NCBI RefSeq assembly: GCF_000383675.1
Contig: NZ_KB911822.1
Location: 372,001 to 436,000 of the forward strand
DNA: 64,000 nt
DNA from: Terracoccus sp. 273MFTsu3.1
Lineage (GTDB): Bacteria; Actinomycetota; Actinomycetes; Actinomycetales; Dermatophilaceae
Direction of reading: 5' to 3'
Positions 38,508 to 47,840 of the stretch are shown piece by piece. Both the position numbers and the translations under genes were made by a program. Numbering within the stretch: the stretch's first letter is position 1; every line of letters begins with the position of its first letter. Below the pieces are notes generated by a model. That model worked only from the letters and a program-made list of their open reading frames with translations. It did not search any database and had not been told where the DNA came from.

Positions 38508-39764
38508 ATGGGTGAGCGAGTGGCACAGCAGCCGCGCGTGGACGACCGGTCGCCAGAGCGCGGACTCGGCGGCACCATCGGCGCGCCCCGCACCCTCATC
38601 CCGGCGCTGCTCGCCGCCATCGCGTACGTCGACCCCGGCAACTTCGGCGTCAACATCACCTCCGGCGCCGAGCACGGCTACACGCTCGTCTGGGTCGTCG
38701 TCTTCGCGAGCTGCTCGGCCATGGTCATCCAGTACCTCGCCGCCAAGCTCGGCATGGCCTCGGGCAAGAGCCTCGCCGAGCACAGCGCCGAGCGCTTCCC
38801 CGGCGTCGGCCGGCTGCTGCTCTGGGCGCAGGCCGAGCTCGTCGTCATCATGACCGACCTCGCCGAGGTCGTCGGCGGCGCCATCGCGCTCAAGCTCCTC
38901 TTCGGCATGCCGCTCATGGCCGGGGCCGTCTGCGTGGCCCTCTTCAGCCTCGTCGTCCTCGCGCTCAAGGTTCGCGGCCGCAGCCACTTCGACTCGGTCG
39001 TGCTCGTCCTGCTCGTCGTCATCATCGGTTCGCTACTCTGGCAGGTGCTCGTCGCCGACGTCGACCGGGTCGCGCTGCTGCGCTCGGTCGTGCCGGGTCC
39101 GCTCGACTCCTCAGCGGCCCTGCTCGCGGTCGGCATCGTCGGCGCGACGGTGATGCCGCACGCCCTGCACTTTCACTCGGCCGCGTCCCGGGGACATGAC
39201 GACGGCACCGAGGCCAGTCACGCGGAGCGGCTGGCCAGCGGCCGCCGCACGGTGCGCAGCGTCGTCGTCGCCATGACGATCGCGGGCGCCGCGAACATCA
39301 GCCTCGTCGTCTTCGCGGCAGCCCTCCCCTCGGAGGCCGGTGCGAGCATCGAGACGGCGTATGCCGCCCTGTCGGCCAACGCGGGGCAGATCGCCGCGAC
39401 GATGCTGGCCGTCGCCCTCCTCGCGTCGGGCCTCGCCTCGACGCTGGTCGGCGTCCAGACCGGTGACGTCGTCATGCAGGGTTTCGGGCGCCGGCCCATC
39501 GCACCGCTCCTGCGCCGGATGCTCGCCGTCGTGCCCACGCTCGTCATCCTCGGCCTCGGCGTCGAGCCGACGAACGCGCTCGTGTGGAGCCAGGTCGTCC
39601 TGTCGTTCGCGCTGCCCGGCACGCTGATCCCGCTGGTGCTCTTCACCCGCGACTGCAGGATCATGGGCGTTCTCGTCAACCACCGCCTCACCACGGCCGT
39701 CGCAGTGCTCATCACCGCCGTCATCGTCGGCCTCTGCGGCTACCTCGTGGCCACCGGCCTCTGA
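38508..39764 (+). CDS. mntH: Nramp-family divalent metal transporter
   Basis: This 418-aa proton-coupled Mn2+/Fe2+ importer has about eleven helices. The metal-site motif of helix 1 is AYVDPGNFGVNITSGAEHGY, and that of helix 6 is GATVMPHALHFHSA, both canonical (DPGN and MPH). An in-frame ATG at 38496 exists, but 38508 fits the promoter and still leaves a cytoplasmic N-terminus. It is monocistronic and followed by the 22-bp repeat array. Confidence 0.92.
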   Translation: MGERVAQQPRVDDRSPERGLGGTIGAPRTLIPALLAAIAYVDPGNFGVNITSGAEHGYTLVWVVVFASCSAMVIQYLAAKLGMASGKSLAEHSAERFPGVGRLLLWAQAELVVIMTDLAEVVGGAIALKLLFGMPLMAGAVCVALFSLVVLALKVRGRSHFDSVVLVLLVVIIGSLLWQVLVADVDRVALLRSVVPGPLDSSAALLAVGIVGATVMPHALHFHSAASRGHDDGTEASHAERLASGRRTVRSVVVAMTIAGAANISLVVFAAALPSEAGASIETAYAALSANAGQIAATMLAVALLASGLASTLVGVQTGDVVMQGFGRRPIAPLLRRMLAVVPTLVILGLGVEPTNALVWSQVVLSFALPGTLIPLVLFTRDCRIMGVLVNHRLTTAVAVLITAVIVGLCGYLVATGL

Positions 39765-39780
39765 CCAGCCCCGCCCGTCG

Positions 39781-39939
39781 CACTCGAGTGAGCGCCCCGT
39801 CCCAGTCGAGTGAGCGCCCCGTCCCAGTCGAGTGAGCGCCCCGTCCCAGTCGAGTCAGCGCACCCGTCCACTGGTGTGAACGAGCGCTCACTCGAGTGTG
39901 AACGAGCGCTCACTCGAGTGTGGTTGTGCTCACTCGAGG
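39781..39939. repeat. array of 22-bp tandem repeats, four direct then three inverted
   Basis: Units at 39781, 39803, 39825 and 39847 share the core TCGAGTGAGCG plus a CCCCGTCCCA-like tail. From 39876 the core appears in reverse (CGCTCACTCGA) in two exact 22-bp units and one partial. The whole array can fold into one large hairpin. It fills most of the 308-bp gap between the transporter and the acyl-CoA dehydrogenase. 39940-40072 holds one GTATGCCG octamer and an AGGAAGG ribosome site. Confidence 0.85.
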
Positions 39940-40072
39940 TGGGGTGGAGGCGGGTGCGGGAGGGGTGTGGCGCACGGCACCCGGCGGGACGGCATACGGC
40001 CTCGGGTCCGGTGAGGGACCGTGTGGGAGAGTGGCGCACGAACCGCTGCGACGTCGCGTGAGGAAGGTGAGC

Positions 40073-41218
40073 ATGGCCCGTCTCGTCCCTCCGGGTGCGC
40101 GGGAGCTGCCCGCCCTGACCGCGCTGCGTCTCGAGGTGCGCGCCTTCCTCGCCGAGCAGGTCGCGGCCGGCGCGTTCGTGCCCCACGTCGACACGTGGCT
40201 CACCCGCTGGGACCGTGACTTCACCCGCGAGCTCGGCCGGCGCGGCTGGCTCGGCATGGTCATCCCGCAGCGGTACGGCGGCCAGGGACGCACCTTCCTC
40301 GAGCGCTTCGTCGTCACCGAGGAGCTGCTCGTCGTCGGGGCTCCCGTCGCGGCGCACTGGATCGCCGAGCGGCAGATCGGCCCGTCGCTGCTGCGCTACG
40401 GCACCGAGGAGCAGAAGCAGGCGTTCCTTCCCGGGATCAGCCGCGGCGAGGTCGTCTTCGGCATCGGGATGAGCGAGCCGGACTCGGGCTCCGACCTCGC
40501 GAGCGTCCGCACCCGTGCCGAGCGCGTCGACGGCGGCTGGCGGCTCACCGGCACCAAGGTGTGGACCTCCGGCGCCCACGAGGCCGACGCCTTCTTCGCG
40601 CTCGCCCGGTCCGCGCCGCTCGACCCCGCCCACCGCCACGCGGGGCTGAGCCAGTTCATCGTCGACCTGCGGGCACCGGGGGTCACGATCCGCCCGATCA
40701 TCTCGATGGGCGGCGACCACCACTTCAACGAGGTGCACCTCGACGGCGTCCTCATCCCCGACGACCGCGTGCTGGGCCAGGTGGGAGAGGGCTGGTCGCA
40801 GGTGACGTCCGAGCTCGCCCACGAGCGCAGCGGGCCCGAGCGGGTCCTGTCGACCTTCCAGCTCCTCGCCGCGGCCGCGCAGGCCATGGACGACGGCCGT
40901 CTGCCCACCGACCCGGGCCTCGGTCGCCACGTCGCGCGGGTCGCCGCCCTGCACCACATGTCCTTCGCCGTCTCGACGGCGCTCGAGAACGCCGAGGACG
41001 CCGACACGGCCGCCGCGGTCGTCAAGGTGCTGGGGACGACGGGGGAGGGCGACATCGCCGACTACGTCGACACGTTGACCGCCACGGGGTGGGCCCTCGA
41101 CGAGGAGCTCGACACCCTGCTGCACGCGGCGATCCTCCAGCGTCCGGGCTTCACCCTGCGCGGCGGCACCAACGAGATCCTCCGCGGCGTCATCGCCCGC
41201 GGCCTGGGGCTGCGCTGA
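40073..41218 (+). CDS. acyl-CoA dehydrogenase, first subunit of a pair
   Basis: This 381-aa FAD enzyme introduces an alpha-beta double bond in an acyl-CoA. Features are GMVIPQRYGGQG, the FAD/substrate motif FGIGMSEPDSGSDLASVRT, GTKVWTSGA, and the C-terminal RGGTNEILRGVIARGLGLR. AGGAAGG supports ATG 40073. It overlaps the next dehydrogenase by one base, the layout of heteromeric acyl-CoA dehydrogenases that act on bulky substrates such as sterol side chains. The substrate is not identified. Confidence 0.9.
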   Translation: MARLVPPGARELPALTALRLEVRAFLAEQVAAGAFVPHVDTWLTRWDRDFTRELGRRGWLGMVIPQRYGGQGRTFLERFVVTEELLVVGAPVAAHWIAERQIGPSLLRYGTEEQKQAFLPGISRGEVVFGIGMSEPDSGSDLASVRTRAERVDGGWRLTGTKVWTSGAHEADAFFALARSAPLDPAHRHAGLSQFIVDLRAPGVTIRPIISMGGDHHFNEVHLDGVLIPDDRVLGQVGEGWSQVTSELAHERSGPERVLSTFQLLAAAAQAMDDGRLPTDPGLGRHVARVAALHHMSFAVSTALENAEDADTAAAVVKVLGTTGEGDIADYVDTLTATGWALDEELDTLLHAAILQRPGFTLRGGTNEILRGVIARGLGLR

Positions 41219-42303
41219 TGACCGACATCCGCGACCTCGCCGCGCCCACGACGCCGGACCCCGACCTCGTCGCCGTCCTCACCGACCTCTTCGCCGACTA
41301 CCGCGCCACCCGCGCCACGCCCACCGAAGTCGTCGACCTCGACCGCGGCCTGTGGCAGCGTCTCGAGGACCTCGGGCTGACGCGGCTCACCGGCACGGAG
41401 TCCGCGGGCGGCAGCGGGGGAGGCTGGGTCGACGCGGCAGCGCTGCTCGGGCTCGCCGCCGCAGCGGCCGCGCCGGTGCCGCTCGCAGAGCACGACGTGC
41501 TCGGGGGGTGGCTGCTCGAGGCGGCCGGGCTCCCCAACGACGGCGGCCTCCGGACCGTATGCCGTCCCGACCCGTCCGGGGTCGCCCTCAACGTCACCTG
41601 GGCCCGCGACGCGAGCAGCGTCGTGGCCCTCTGGGAGGACCGCGACCAGTGGCGGGTGGCCGACGTGCCGATCGACCTGGTGGGCGTGGAGGAGCGACGC
41701 AACCTCGCCGGGGAGCCCAGCGACACCGTCGAGTTCGACCTCGACGACCTCGAGGCGGGCATCGTCGTCGACCACGCGATCGGCGAGCAGTTCCATCTGC
41801 GCGGGGCGCTGGCGCGCTCGGCCCAGGTCGTCGGCGCCATGGAACGCGTCGTCGACGTCGTCGTCGCGCACGTGCGAGAGCGTGAGCAGTTCGGGCGGCC
41901 GATCGGGAGCTTCCAGGCGGTGCAGCACCTCGTGTCCGACATCGCCTGCGAGACGGCCCTGGCCCGTGCCGCCACCGACGCCGCCGTCGCACGGGCTGCC
42001 GCGTCCGACTGGACCGACCCCGGGATGCTCTTCGCGGTCGGGGTCGCCAAGTCGTGCGTCGGGCACGCCGCCTCGGTGGTCGTCCGGGGGTCGCACCAGG
42101 CGCTCGGGGCCATCGGCACGACCCTCGAGCACGAGCTGCACACCCTGACGCGTCCGATCCTTGCCCGGCGCAGCGAGTACGGCTCCCTGCAGGACTGGGA
42201 CGAGACCCTCACGGCGCTCGCCTCGTCCGCCGGTCACGACCGACTCTGGACCCTCATCACGACCGGCCGCGCCAAGACGCAGCGAGCCCGTGAACCCCTC
42301 TGA
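41218..42303 (+). CDS. acyl-CoA dehydrogenase-like second subunit
   Basis: This 361-aa protein is a diverged acyl-CoA dehydrogenase. The C-terminal helical domain is clear (AQVVGAMERVVDVVVAHVREREQFGRPIGSFQAVQHLVSD), whereas the N-terminal and middle parts are degenerate and lack the usual SEPxxGSD motif. Such non-catalytic or half-site partners pair with a normal subunit in alpha2beta2 enzymes. The start is fixed by the ATGA-like overlap with the previous gene. Confidence 0.88.
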   Translation: MTDIRDLAAPTTPDPDLVAVLTDLFADYRATRATPTEVVDLDRGLWQRLEDLGLTRLTGTESAGGSGGGWVDAAALLGLAAAAAAPVPLAEHDVLGGWLLEAAGLPNDGGLRTVCRPDPSGVALNVTWARDASSVVALWEDRDQWRVADVPIDLVGVEERRNLAGEPSDTVEFDLDDLEAGIVVDHAIGEQFHLRGALARSAQVVGAMERVVDVVVAHVREREQFGRPIGSFQAVQHLVSDIACETALARAATDAAVARAAASDWTDPGMLFAVGVAKSCVGHAASVVVRGSHQALGAIGTTLEHELHTLTRPILARRSEYGSLQDWDETLTALASSAGHDRLWTLITTGRAKTQRAREPL

Positions 42304-42340
42304 ACCACCGAGCTCGCTGGTAGCCAAGGAGATTCGCCGC

Positions 42341-43078
42341 ATGACCGAGATCCGCTACGACGTGACCGACGGCGTCGCGCTCATCACCCTCGACGCGCCC
42401 GAGCGTCGCAACGCCCTCTCCGTGGAGATGTCGCGCGAGCTCATCGACGCCGCCCGCACGGCGGAGGCCGACGAGGAGGTCGGTGCCGTCGTCGTCACGG
42501 GCGGAGCCCACTTCTGCGCGGGGGCGGTCCGCAGCGTCCTCGCCGACACGGGCCGTGACCCCGTCGAGGACGAGGCCTACCGCAACCTCGAGACCGTCTA
42601 CGCCGCGTTCACGACCATCGGCTCGATCGCCGTCCCGACCGTCGCGGCCGTGCGCGGTGCGGCCGTGGGGGCCGGTCTCAACCTCGCGCTCGCCACCGAC
42701 TTGCGGATCGTCTCGCGCACGGCCCGGCTGCTCCCCGGCTTCGCCCAGATCGGCATCCACCCCGGCGGGGGGCACTTCACGCTCATCAACCGGGTCGCCG
42801 GGCGCGAGGCCGCCGCGGCGCTCGGGCTCTTCGGTGACGAGGTCGACGGCGAGCGAGCCGTCGCGCTGGGACTCGCGTGGGCGGCATACGACGACGGCGA
42901 CGTGCAGGACGCGGCGATCGCGGTCGCGGGCCGCGTGGCCCGTGACCCCGCCCTCGCCCGACGGATGGTCGCGAGCTTCCGCCGAGAGACGGCCCCCGGG
43001 GGCATGCCGTGGGACGTCGCCGTCGAGCTCGAGCGCTCGCCGCAAATGTGGTCGCTGCGCCGCAAGCACGGGGCGTGA
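42341..43078 (+). CDS. enoyl-CoA hydratase/isomerase
   Basis: This 245-aa crotonase-fold protein has oxyanion-hole segments HFCAGA and RGAAVGAGLNLALATDLRI, followed by GIHPGGGHFTLINRVAG. The usual FCAGxD aspartate is replaced (FCAGAVRS), which is tolerated in several members. AAGGAG lies upstream. It would hydrate the product of the two dehydrogenases, so 40073-43078 looks like a short beta-oxidation operon. Confidence 0.9.
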   Translation: MTEIRYDVTDGVALITLDAPERRNALSVEMSRELIDAARTAEADEEVGAVVVTGGAHFCAGAVRSVLADTGRDPVEDEAYRNLETVYAAFTTIGSIAVPTVAAVRGAAVGAGLNLALATDLRIVSRTARLLPGFAQIGIHPGGGHFTLINRVAGREAAAALGLFGDEVDGERAVALGLAWAAYDDGDVQDAAIAVAGRVARDPALARRMVASFRRETAPGGMPWDVAVELERSPQMWSLRRKHGA

Positions 43079-43172
43079 GGCACGGCTCACCACGAATCCG
43101 GCATTTCGGATCCCCGGGGGTCGTGGTGCAAGGATGGGGAAGTTGGCCGTCCCCCACCGCGAAGGAGCACCT

Positions 43173-44372
43173 GTGCTGGCGTCCTACCGACCTCTCTTCG
43201 AGGTACCGGGGGCACGCGTCTTCATCACCGGCGGGCTGATCGCCCGCTCGGCAGGCTCGATGTTCGCCGTGTCCGTGGTCGCGATGGTCTCGGCACGCAC
43301 CGGCTCCTACGCGCTCGCCGGAGCCGTCGTGGCGGCCGGGATGGTCTCCCTGGCGCTCTTCGCCCCGTTCCTCGGGCGGCTCGTCGATCGCTACGGCCAG
43401 CGCCGCATCGCCATCCCGTTCTTCCTCTGGTCGGGGTTCTGGGCCGTCATGACCCTCCTCGTCTCGATGCGGGGGCTGCCCTCGTGGCTGCTCTTCATCA
43501 CGTTCCCGCTGTGCGGCGCGATCCCCAACCTCGGCACGATGGCCCGCGCGCGGTGGTCGCACATCTTCGCCGACGACCCGCGCAACCTCCATGCGGCGAT
43601 GTCGTTCGAGCAGGTCATGGAGGAGGTCACCTTCGTCATCGGTCCGGTCCTCGCGATCTGGCTCTCGACGACACTCTTCCCCGAGGCGGGCTTCGCCTTC
43701 GCCACCATCGCCTACACGGTGGGCGTCCTCATCTTCATCTCCGCACGGTCCACCGAGCCGCCGGTCGTCCCGCACCACGAGCGCCCCACCGAGCACGCCT
43801 ACACGGTGCCGGGCCTCATCCCGCTCGCCTTCATCATGGTCATGACGGGTGCGATCTTCGGCGTCAACGAGGTCGTGACGCTCGCCGTCTCGCAGGAGCA
43901 GGGCGCGCCGAGCGCCGCCGGCGCCATCCTCGCGCTGTATGCCGTGGGGTCGGCCGCCGCGGGCCTCGTCTTCGGGCACGTCTCGCACGGCCGAAGCCTC
44001 GTCAAGCTCCTCATCGCCGGGACGTTCGGGATGGCGGTCCTCGAGATCCCGGTGCTCTTCGCCCCCAACCTCTGGGTCCTCGCCGGTCTCATGCTCGTCG
44101 CGGGCATGGCCACCGCTCCGACCCTCATCACGACGATGAACCTCATCGAGCGGATCGTCCCCAAGGCTCAGCTCAACGAGGGCATGACCATCGTGCTCAC
44201 TGGCCTCATCATCGGCATCGCGGCGGGCTCGGCCGTGTCGGGCATCGTCGTCGACCACGTCGGCCCGCAGCACGGCTACTGGGTCGCGATCATCGCCGGC
44301 GGCTTCGCCTTCGTCATGGCCCTGGGCACGCGCGCGTTCCTTACCCGGCGCGAGCTGCACGACCTCCGCTGA
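43173..44372 (+). CDS. MFS transporter, 12 helices
   Basis: This 399-aa MFS permease has PFLGRLVDRYGQRRIAIPF as the helix 2-3 loop. The GTG at 43173 follows a GAAGGAG site. An ATG at 43134 in the same frame would add 13 hydrophilic residues and has no ribosome site. The substrate is unknown. It follows the beta-oxidation genes in the same direction after 94 bp, so export or import of a related acid is possible, but only by position. Confidence 0.85.
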   Translation: MLASYRPLFEVPGARVFITGGLIARSAGSMFAVSVVAMVSARTGSYALAGAVVAAGMVSLALFAPFLGRLVDRYGQRRIAIPFFLWSGFWAVMTLLVSMRGLPSWLLFITFPLCGAIPNLGTMARARWSHIFADDPRNLHAAMSFEQVMEEVTFVIGPVLAIWLSTTLFPEAGFAFATIAYTVGVLIFISARSTEPPVVPHHERPTEHAYTVPGLIPLAFIMVMTGAIFGVNEVVTLAVSQEQGAPSAAGAILALYAVGSAAAGLVFGHVSHGRSLVKLLIAGTFGMAVLEIPVLFAPNLWVLAGLMLVAGMATAPTLITTMNLIERIVPKAQLNEGMTIVLTGLIIGIAAGSAVSGIVVDHVGPQHGYWVAIIAGGFAFVMALGTRAFLTRRELHDLR

Positions 44373-44404
44373 CCGAGCCCGCGGCATACACCACCCGCCT
44401 GAAG

Positions 44405-44446
44405 CGTCGAAAGGCCACGTCTCCGAGGAGACGTGGCCTTTCGACG
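44405..44446. terminator. bidirectional terminator between two MFS genes
   Basis: CGTCGAAAGGCCACGTCTCC and its exact complement form a 20-bp stem with a two-base loop between the convergent transporters. Confidence 0.85.
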
Positions 44447-44469
44447 GTCGAGCGGCTGGGCCCGAGGGG

Positions 44470-46212
44470 TCAGTGGGCGGCGGGGGCCACCACGACGTCC
44501 TCGTCCTTCGCCGCCGCCTGACCGGGCTTGGGGCCCAGGTCGATGTTCGGCAGGAAGAGCGTGGCGATGAACGCGAGCACGAGCACGCCGGCGGCGACGA
44601 GGAAGACGACCGACATCGCGTCGGAGAAGCCGACGAGGAACGGCTTGGCGAGCGCCGGGTCGAGCTGGTTGATGAACGAGCTGTCGGACAGGGCTGCCCC
44701 GCCGACGCCCGCACCCGTGCCGCCGGACTGCTGCGCGGTCTGGAGCTGCTCGATGAACGCCTTGTTCGCCGCAGGGTCGCCACCCGTCGGGTTGCGCAGG
44801 GCCGCCTGGAACGCCGGGCTCGGGGCGATCGCCGTGAACGCCTCGGAGATCTTCGTCCCGGCCTGCGAGAAGAGGATCGACAGGAAGACCGCGGTGCCGA
44901 GCGTGCCGCCGATCTGGCGCGTGAACGTCGCGGAGGACGTCGCCACGCCCATGTCGCGACGGTCGACGGCGTTCTGCACGGCGAGGGTCAACGGCTGGAA
45001 GTTGAAGCCGAGGCCGATGCCGAAGAAGAACATCACGATCATCGTCTTCCAGAGCGGGGTGTCCGCGCCGACGAAGTGGAAGGCGAAGAGCGACAGGACG
45101 AGGATCGCCGCGCCCATGATCGGGAAGTGCCGGTAGCGACCGGTCCGGGAGATCAGCTGGCCCGAGACGATCGAGCCGGCCATGATCCCGAGGGTCATCG
45201 GGAGCAGCTGGAGGCCGGCCTGGGTCGGCGACGAGCCCTTGACGATCTGCAGGTAGAGCGGGATCGCGGCGAGGCCGCCGAACATGCCCATGCCGATGAA
45301 GACCGAGGCGACCGACGACGACGCGACGGTGCGGTTCGTGAAGAGGCGCAGCGGGATGAGCGCCTCCTCACCCATGGACCGCTCGAAGAGGAAGAAGGCG
45401 ACGAGACCGGCGAGGCCGATGGCGTAGCAGGTGATCGAGGTCGGCGAGCCCCAGCCCCATGCGCGGCCCTGCTCGGCCACGATGAGCAGCGGCACGAGGG
45501 CGACCGCGAGGCTGAGCGCACCCCAGTAGTCGATGCGGTGGTCGAGGCGCGTGTGCTTGAGGTGCAGCGTGCGCGTCACGACGATGAGGGCGGCGACGGC
45601 GATCGGCACGTTGACGAGGAAGACCCAGCGCCAGCCGGTGACGCCGAGGAGGGTCTCCTGGCCGGCGAAGAAGCCACCGATGACCGGGCCGAGCACGCTC
45701 GAGGTGCCGAAGACGGCGAGGAAGTAACCCTGGTACTTCGCACGCTCACGCGGCGGCACGATGTCGCCGATGATGGCGAGGGCGAGCGAGAAGAGGCCGC
45801 CGGCGCCGATGCCCTGGACGGCTCGGAAGGCCGCGAGCGACGGGATCGACCACGACAGCGTGCAGAGCATCGAGCCGATCGTGAAGATCGTGATGGCGAA
45901 GATGAAGAGCTTCTTGCGCCCGTAGATGTCGCCGAGCTTGCCGTAGAGCGGCGTCGTGATCGTCGCGGTGATGAGGTAGGCCGTCGTGACCCACGCCTGG
46001 CCGGCGAGGTCGTTGAGGTCGTCGGCGATGACGCGCATGGCGCTTGCGACGATGGTCTGGTCGAGCGCGGCGAGGAACATCCCCATCATGAGTCCGACGA
46101 GGATGGTCAGGATCTCCTTATGGGAGAGCACCGGTCGCGCGTCGGGACCTGCACCGGCTGGTGCGTCCGCGGTCGCGTCGACGCGTGGCGGCTCGGCGGT
46201 GGTGTCGGACAT
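44470..46212 (-). CDS. DHA2-type MFS multidrug exporter
   Basis: This 580-aa protein has 14 predicted helices. LVGLMMGMFLAALDQTIVASAMRVI starts helix 1, GKLGDIYGRKKLFI is the conserved loop, and GPVIGGFFAGQ is the motif C-like antiporter signature. A large Ala/Gln/Gly-rich outside loop lies before the last helix. The ATG at 46212 has AGAGGA upstream and lies one base after the MarR stop, so the two genes form an operon. Confidence 0.92.
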   Translation of the reverse strand: MSDTTAEPPRVDATADAPAGAGPDARPVLSHKEILTILVGLMMGMFLAALDQTIVASAMRVIADDLNDLAGQAWVTTAYLITATITTPLYGKLGDIYGRKKLFIFAITIFTIGSMLCTLSWSIPSLAAFRAVQGIGAGGLFSLALAIIGDIVPPRERAKYQGYFLAVFGTSSVLGPVIGGFFAGQETLLGVTGWRWVFLVNVPIAVAALIVVTRTLHLKHTRLDHRIDYWGALSLAVALVPLLIVAEQGRAWGWGSPTSITCYAIGLAGLVAFFLFERSMGEEALIPLRLFTNRTVASSSVASVFIGMGMFGGLAAIPLYLQIVKGSSPTQAGLQLLPMTLGIMAGSIVSGQLISRTGRYRHFPIMGAAILVLSLFAFHFVGADTPLWKTMIVMFFFGIGLGFNFQPLTLAVQNAVDRRDMGVATSSATFTRQIGGTLGTAVFLSILFSQAGTKISEAFTAIAPSPAFQAALRNPTGGDPAANKAFIEQLQTAQQSGGTGAGVGGAALSDSSFINQLDPALAKPFLVGFSDAMSVVFLVAAGVLVLAFIATLFLPNIDLGPKPGQAAAKDEDVVVAPAAH

Positions 46213-46213
46213 G

Positions 46214-46726
46214 TCAGTCCTCTTTCTGCTTCTGGGCTCTGGTGGAGTCGAAGGGCATGGGGGGCGGCGCTGCACCCCGGGCCCGGAGGTTGGTGTCGAG
46301 CGCGTCGCCGAGCTCGCGGAGCCGACCGACGAACTCTTCGGTGGTGGGGCCGTCCCACTCGGTGAGCAGCCCCTGGAACCACGTGGCGCGGCTCGCCTGG
46401 ATGCGATCGAGGGCGGCGCGGCCGTGCTCGGTGAGGGAGACGACCCACGCACGACCGTCGCTGGGGTCGGCGCTCTTCTCGAGCAGTCCGCTCGCGACGA
46501 GGGCGCTGACCTGTCGACTCACGGTGGAGACGTCGTTGTGCAGCGTCGTCGCGAGCTCGGAGATGCGGACGGTGCCCTGGCCCGCGACGACGAAGAGCAC
46601 GGGGTATGCCGTGACGTCCACGCCGTCCTCGAGCCGCGGGGCCGTGTGCTTGGCCGCGACGAGCAGCTTCTGGACGCGCAGGAGCCCGAGGAAGACGTCG
46701 TTCGCCTCGTCCCTGCTCACGGCCAT
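46214..46726 (-). CDS. MarR family repressor of the exporter
   Basis: This 170-aa protein has the winged helix TVRISELATTLHNDVSTVSRQVSALVASGLLEKSADPSDGRAWVVSLTEHG, canonical for MarR. GAGGGGG precedes the ATG. It is co-transcribed with the exporter and probably autoregulated through the inverted repeat just upstream. Confidence 0.92.
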   Translation of the reverse strand: MAVSRDEANDVFLGLLRVQKLLVAAKHTAPRLEDGVDVTAYPVLFVVAGQGTVRISELATTLHNDVSTVSRQVSALVASGLLEKSADPSDGRAWVVSLTEHGRAALDRIQASRATWFQGLLTEWDGPTTEEFVGRLRELGDALDTNLRARGAAPPPMPFDSTRAQKQKED

Positions 46727-46746
46727 CGCGTGCCCCCTCGGTCAAC

Positions 46747-46769
46747 TACTTGCTTGCAGCATGCAAGTA
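46747..46769. promoter_or_regulatory. MarR operator
   Basis: TACTTGC and GCAAGTA form an inverted repeat spaced by 9 bp, with a nested TGCAGCATGCA. It is A/T-richer than its surroundings and 20 bp before the marR start. The rest of the spacer to 46959 holds the promoter of the GAF-ANTAR gene, which I cannot place. Confidence 0.65.
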
Positions 46770-46959
46770 TTTGCCCGAACGTCTCGGCTGTCAACTCACG
46801 TGTCCAAGGTTTGTCCAGCCATCGGATCTTCTCGCCACGTGCGGGGCTCATGTGGTTGTCTGTGGTCTCGCGCCATCGGGGAGGTGCGAGGATGACTCAC
46901 GTGCCCGAACCGTCCAGCAGTGTGCGGAAACCGCGGGGCCAGATGTTGCAGGGAGTGAC

Positions 46960-47715
46960 ATGACGAGCGACGTTCCCGTCGATCCGACGATCAACGACGC
47001 CTTCCGACAGATGTCGGCCCTGATCTACGCCGGCGCCGACGCCGGTTCGATCCACCAGTCGCTCGTCGACTCCGCGCTCCGGCTCGTCGAGGGCTGCGAC
47101 CGCGCCTCTCTGCTCGTGCGCACCCGCGACCGCTACGTCACGGCCGCCAGCACCGACGACATCGCCCGCCGCATCGACCAGATCGAGCTCGAGGTCGGCG
47201 AGGGTCCCTGCGTCGACGCCATCGTCTCCGAGGCCTACCAGCACGACGCCGACCTCACTGACGCCAAGACCCCGTGGCCGCGCTTCACCGAGCGCATCGT
47301 CGCCGAGACGCCGGTCCGGTCGGCCATCGGCTACCGACTCCTGCTCGAGGGCGACAAGGTCGGTGCCCTCAACCTCTTCTCGGACACCCCCGGCGGCCTC
47401 ACCTCCAAGTCGGCCGACGTCGGCGCGGTCATCGCCTCGTTCGCCTCGGTCGCCCTCATGGCGATCCGGGCGCGCGAGGAGGCGGCGACCCTGAGGCAGG
47501 GGCTGACGAGCAACCGCGAGATCGGCAAGGCCGTCGGTCTGCTCATGGCCGCTCACCACATCAGCGGCCAGGAGGCGTTCGAGCTGCTGCGGAGCACCTC
47601 GCAGGAGCTCAACATGAAGCTGGCCCTGGTGGCCTCGCAGGTGATCCAGGGGCAGGAGTCGCAGTTCGGCCACGCCGGCCCGGCGGGTGGCGCCACGGCG
47701 GACTCGCAGGTCTGA
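46960..47715 (+). CDS. GAF-ANTAR domain RNA-binding regulator
   Basis: This 251-aa protein has a GAF sensor domain (about 25-165; GCDRASLLVRTRDRYVTAAST, VGEGPCVDAI, ALNLFSDTPGG) followed by an ANTAR domain (TSNREIGKAVGLLMAAHHISGQEAFELLRSTSQELNMKL). ANTAR proteins act as antiterminators by binding paired RNA hairpins. GGGAG precedes the ATG. It converges with a SigB-type sigma gene and is often a stress-response member in actinobacteria. The signal and RNA targets are unknown. Confidence 0.9.
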   Translation: MTSDVPVDPTINDAFRQMSALIYAGADAGSIHQSLVDSALRLVEGCDRASLLVRTRDRYVTAASTDDIARRIDQIELEVGEGPCVDAIVSEAYQHDADLTDAKTPWPRFTERIVAETPVRSAIGYRLLLEGDKVGALNLFSDTPGGLTSKSADVGAVIASFASVALMAIRAREEAATLRQGLTSNREIGKAVGLLMAAHHISGQEAFELLRSTSQELNMKLALVASQVIQGQESQFGHAGPAGGATADSQV

Positions 47716-47791
47716 GCCGGCGGGGCCGCGGGAGGTCCCCGTCGGCCGCAGACCGATCCGGGACGGCGTCAGGCCCCGAACGACGAGCGGC

Positions 47792-47816
47792 CCCGACGCG
47801 CCTCACGGGCGTCGGG
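47792..47816. terminator. hairpin between the ANTAR and sigma genes
   Basis: CCCGACGC pairs with GCGTCGGG around a 9-nt loop in the 125-bp convergent gap. Confidence 0.45.
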
Positions 47817-47840
47817 ACCACGGGTCGGACTGGAGGGGGA

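Noticed and set aside
39781-39939. CRISPR array
   Set aside because: The repeats are contiguous with no unique spacers, part of the array is inverted, and no cas gene is in the window.
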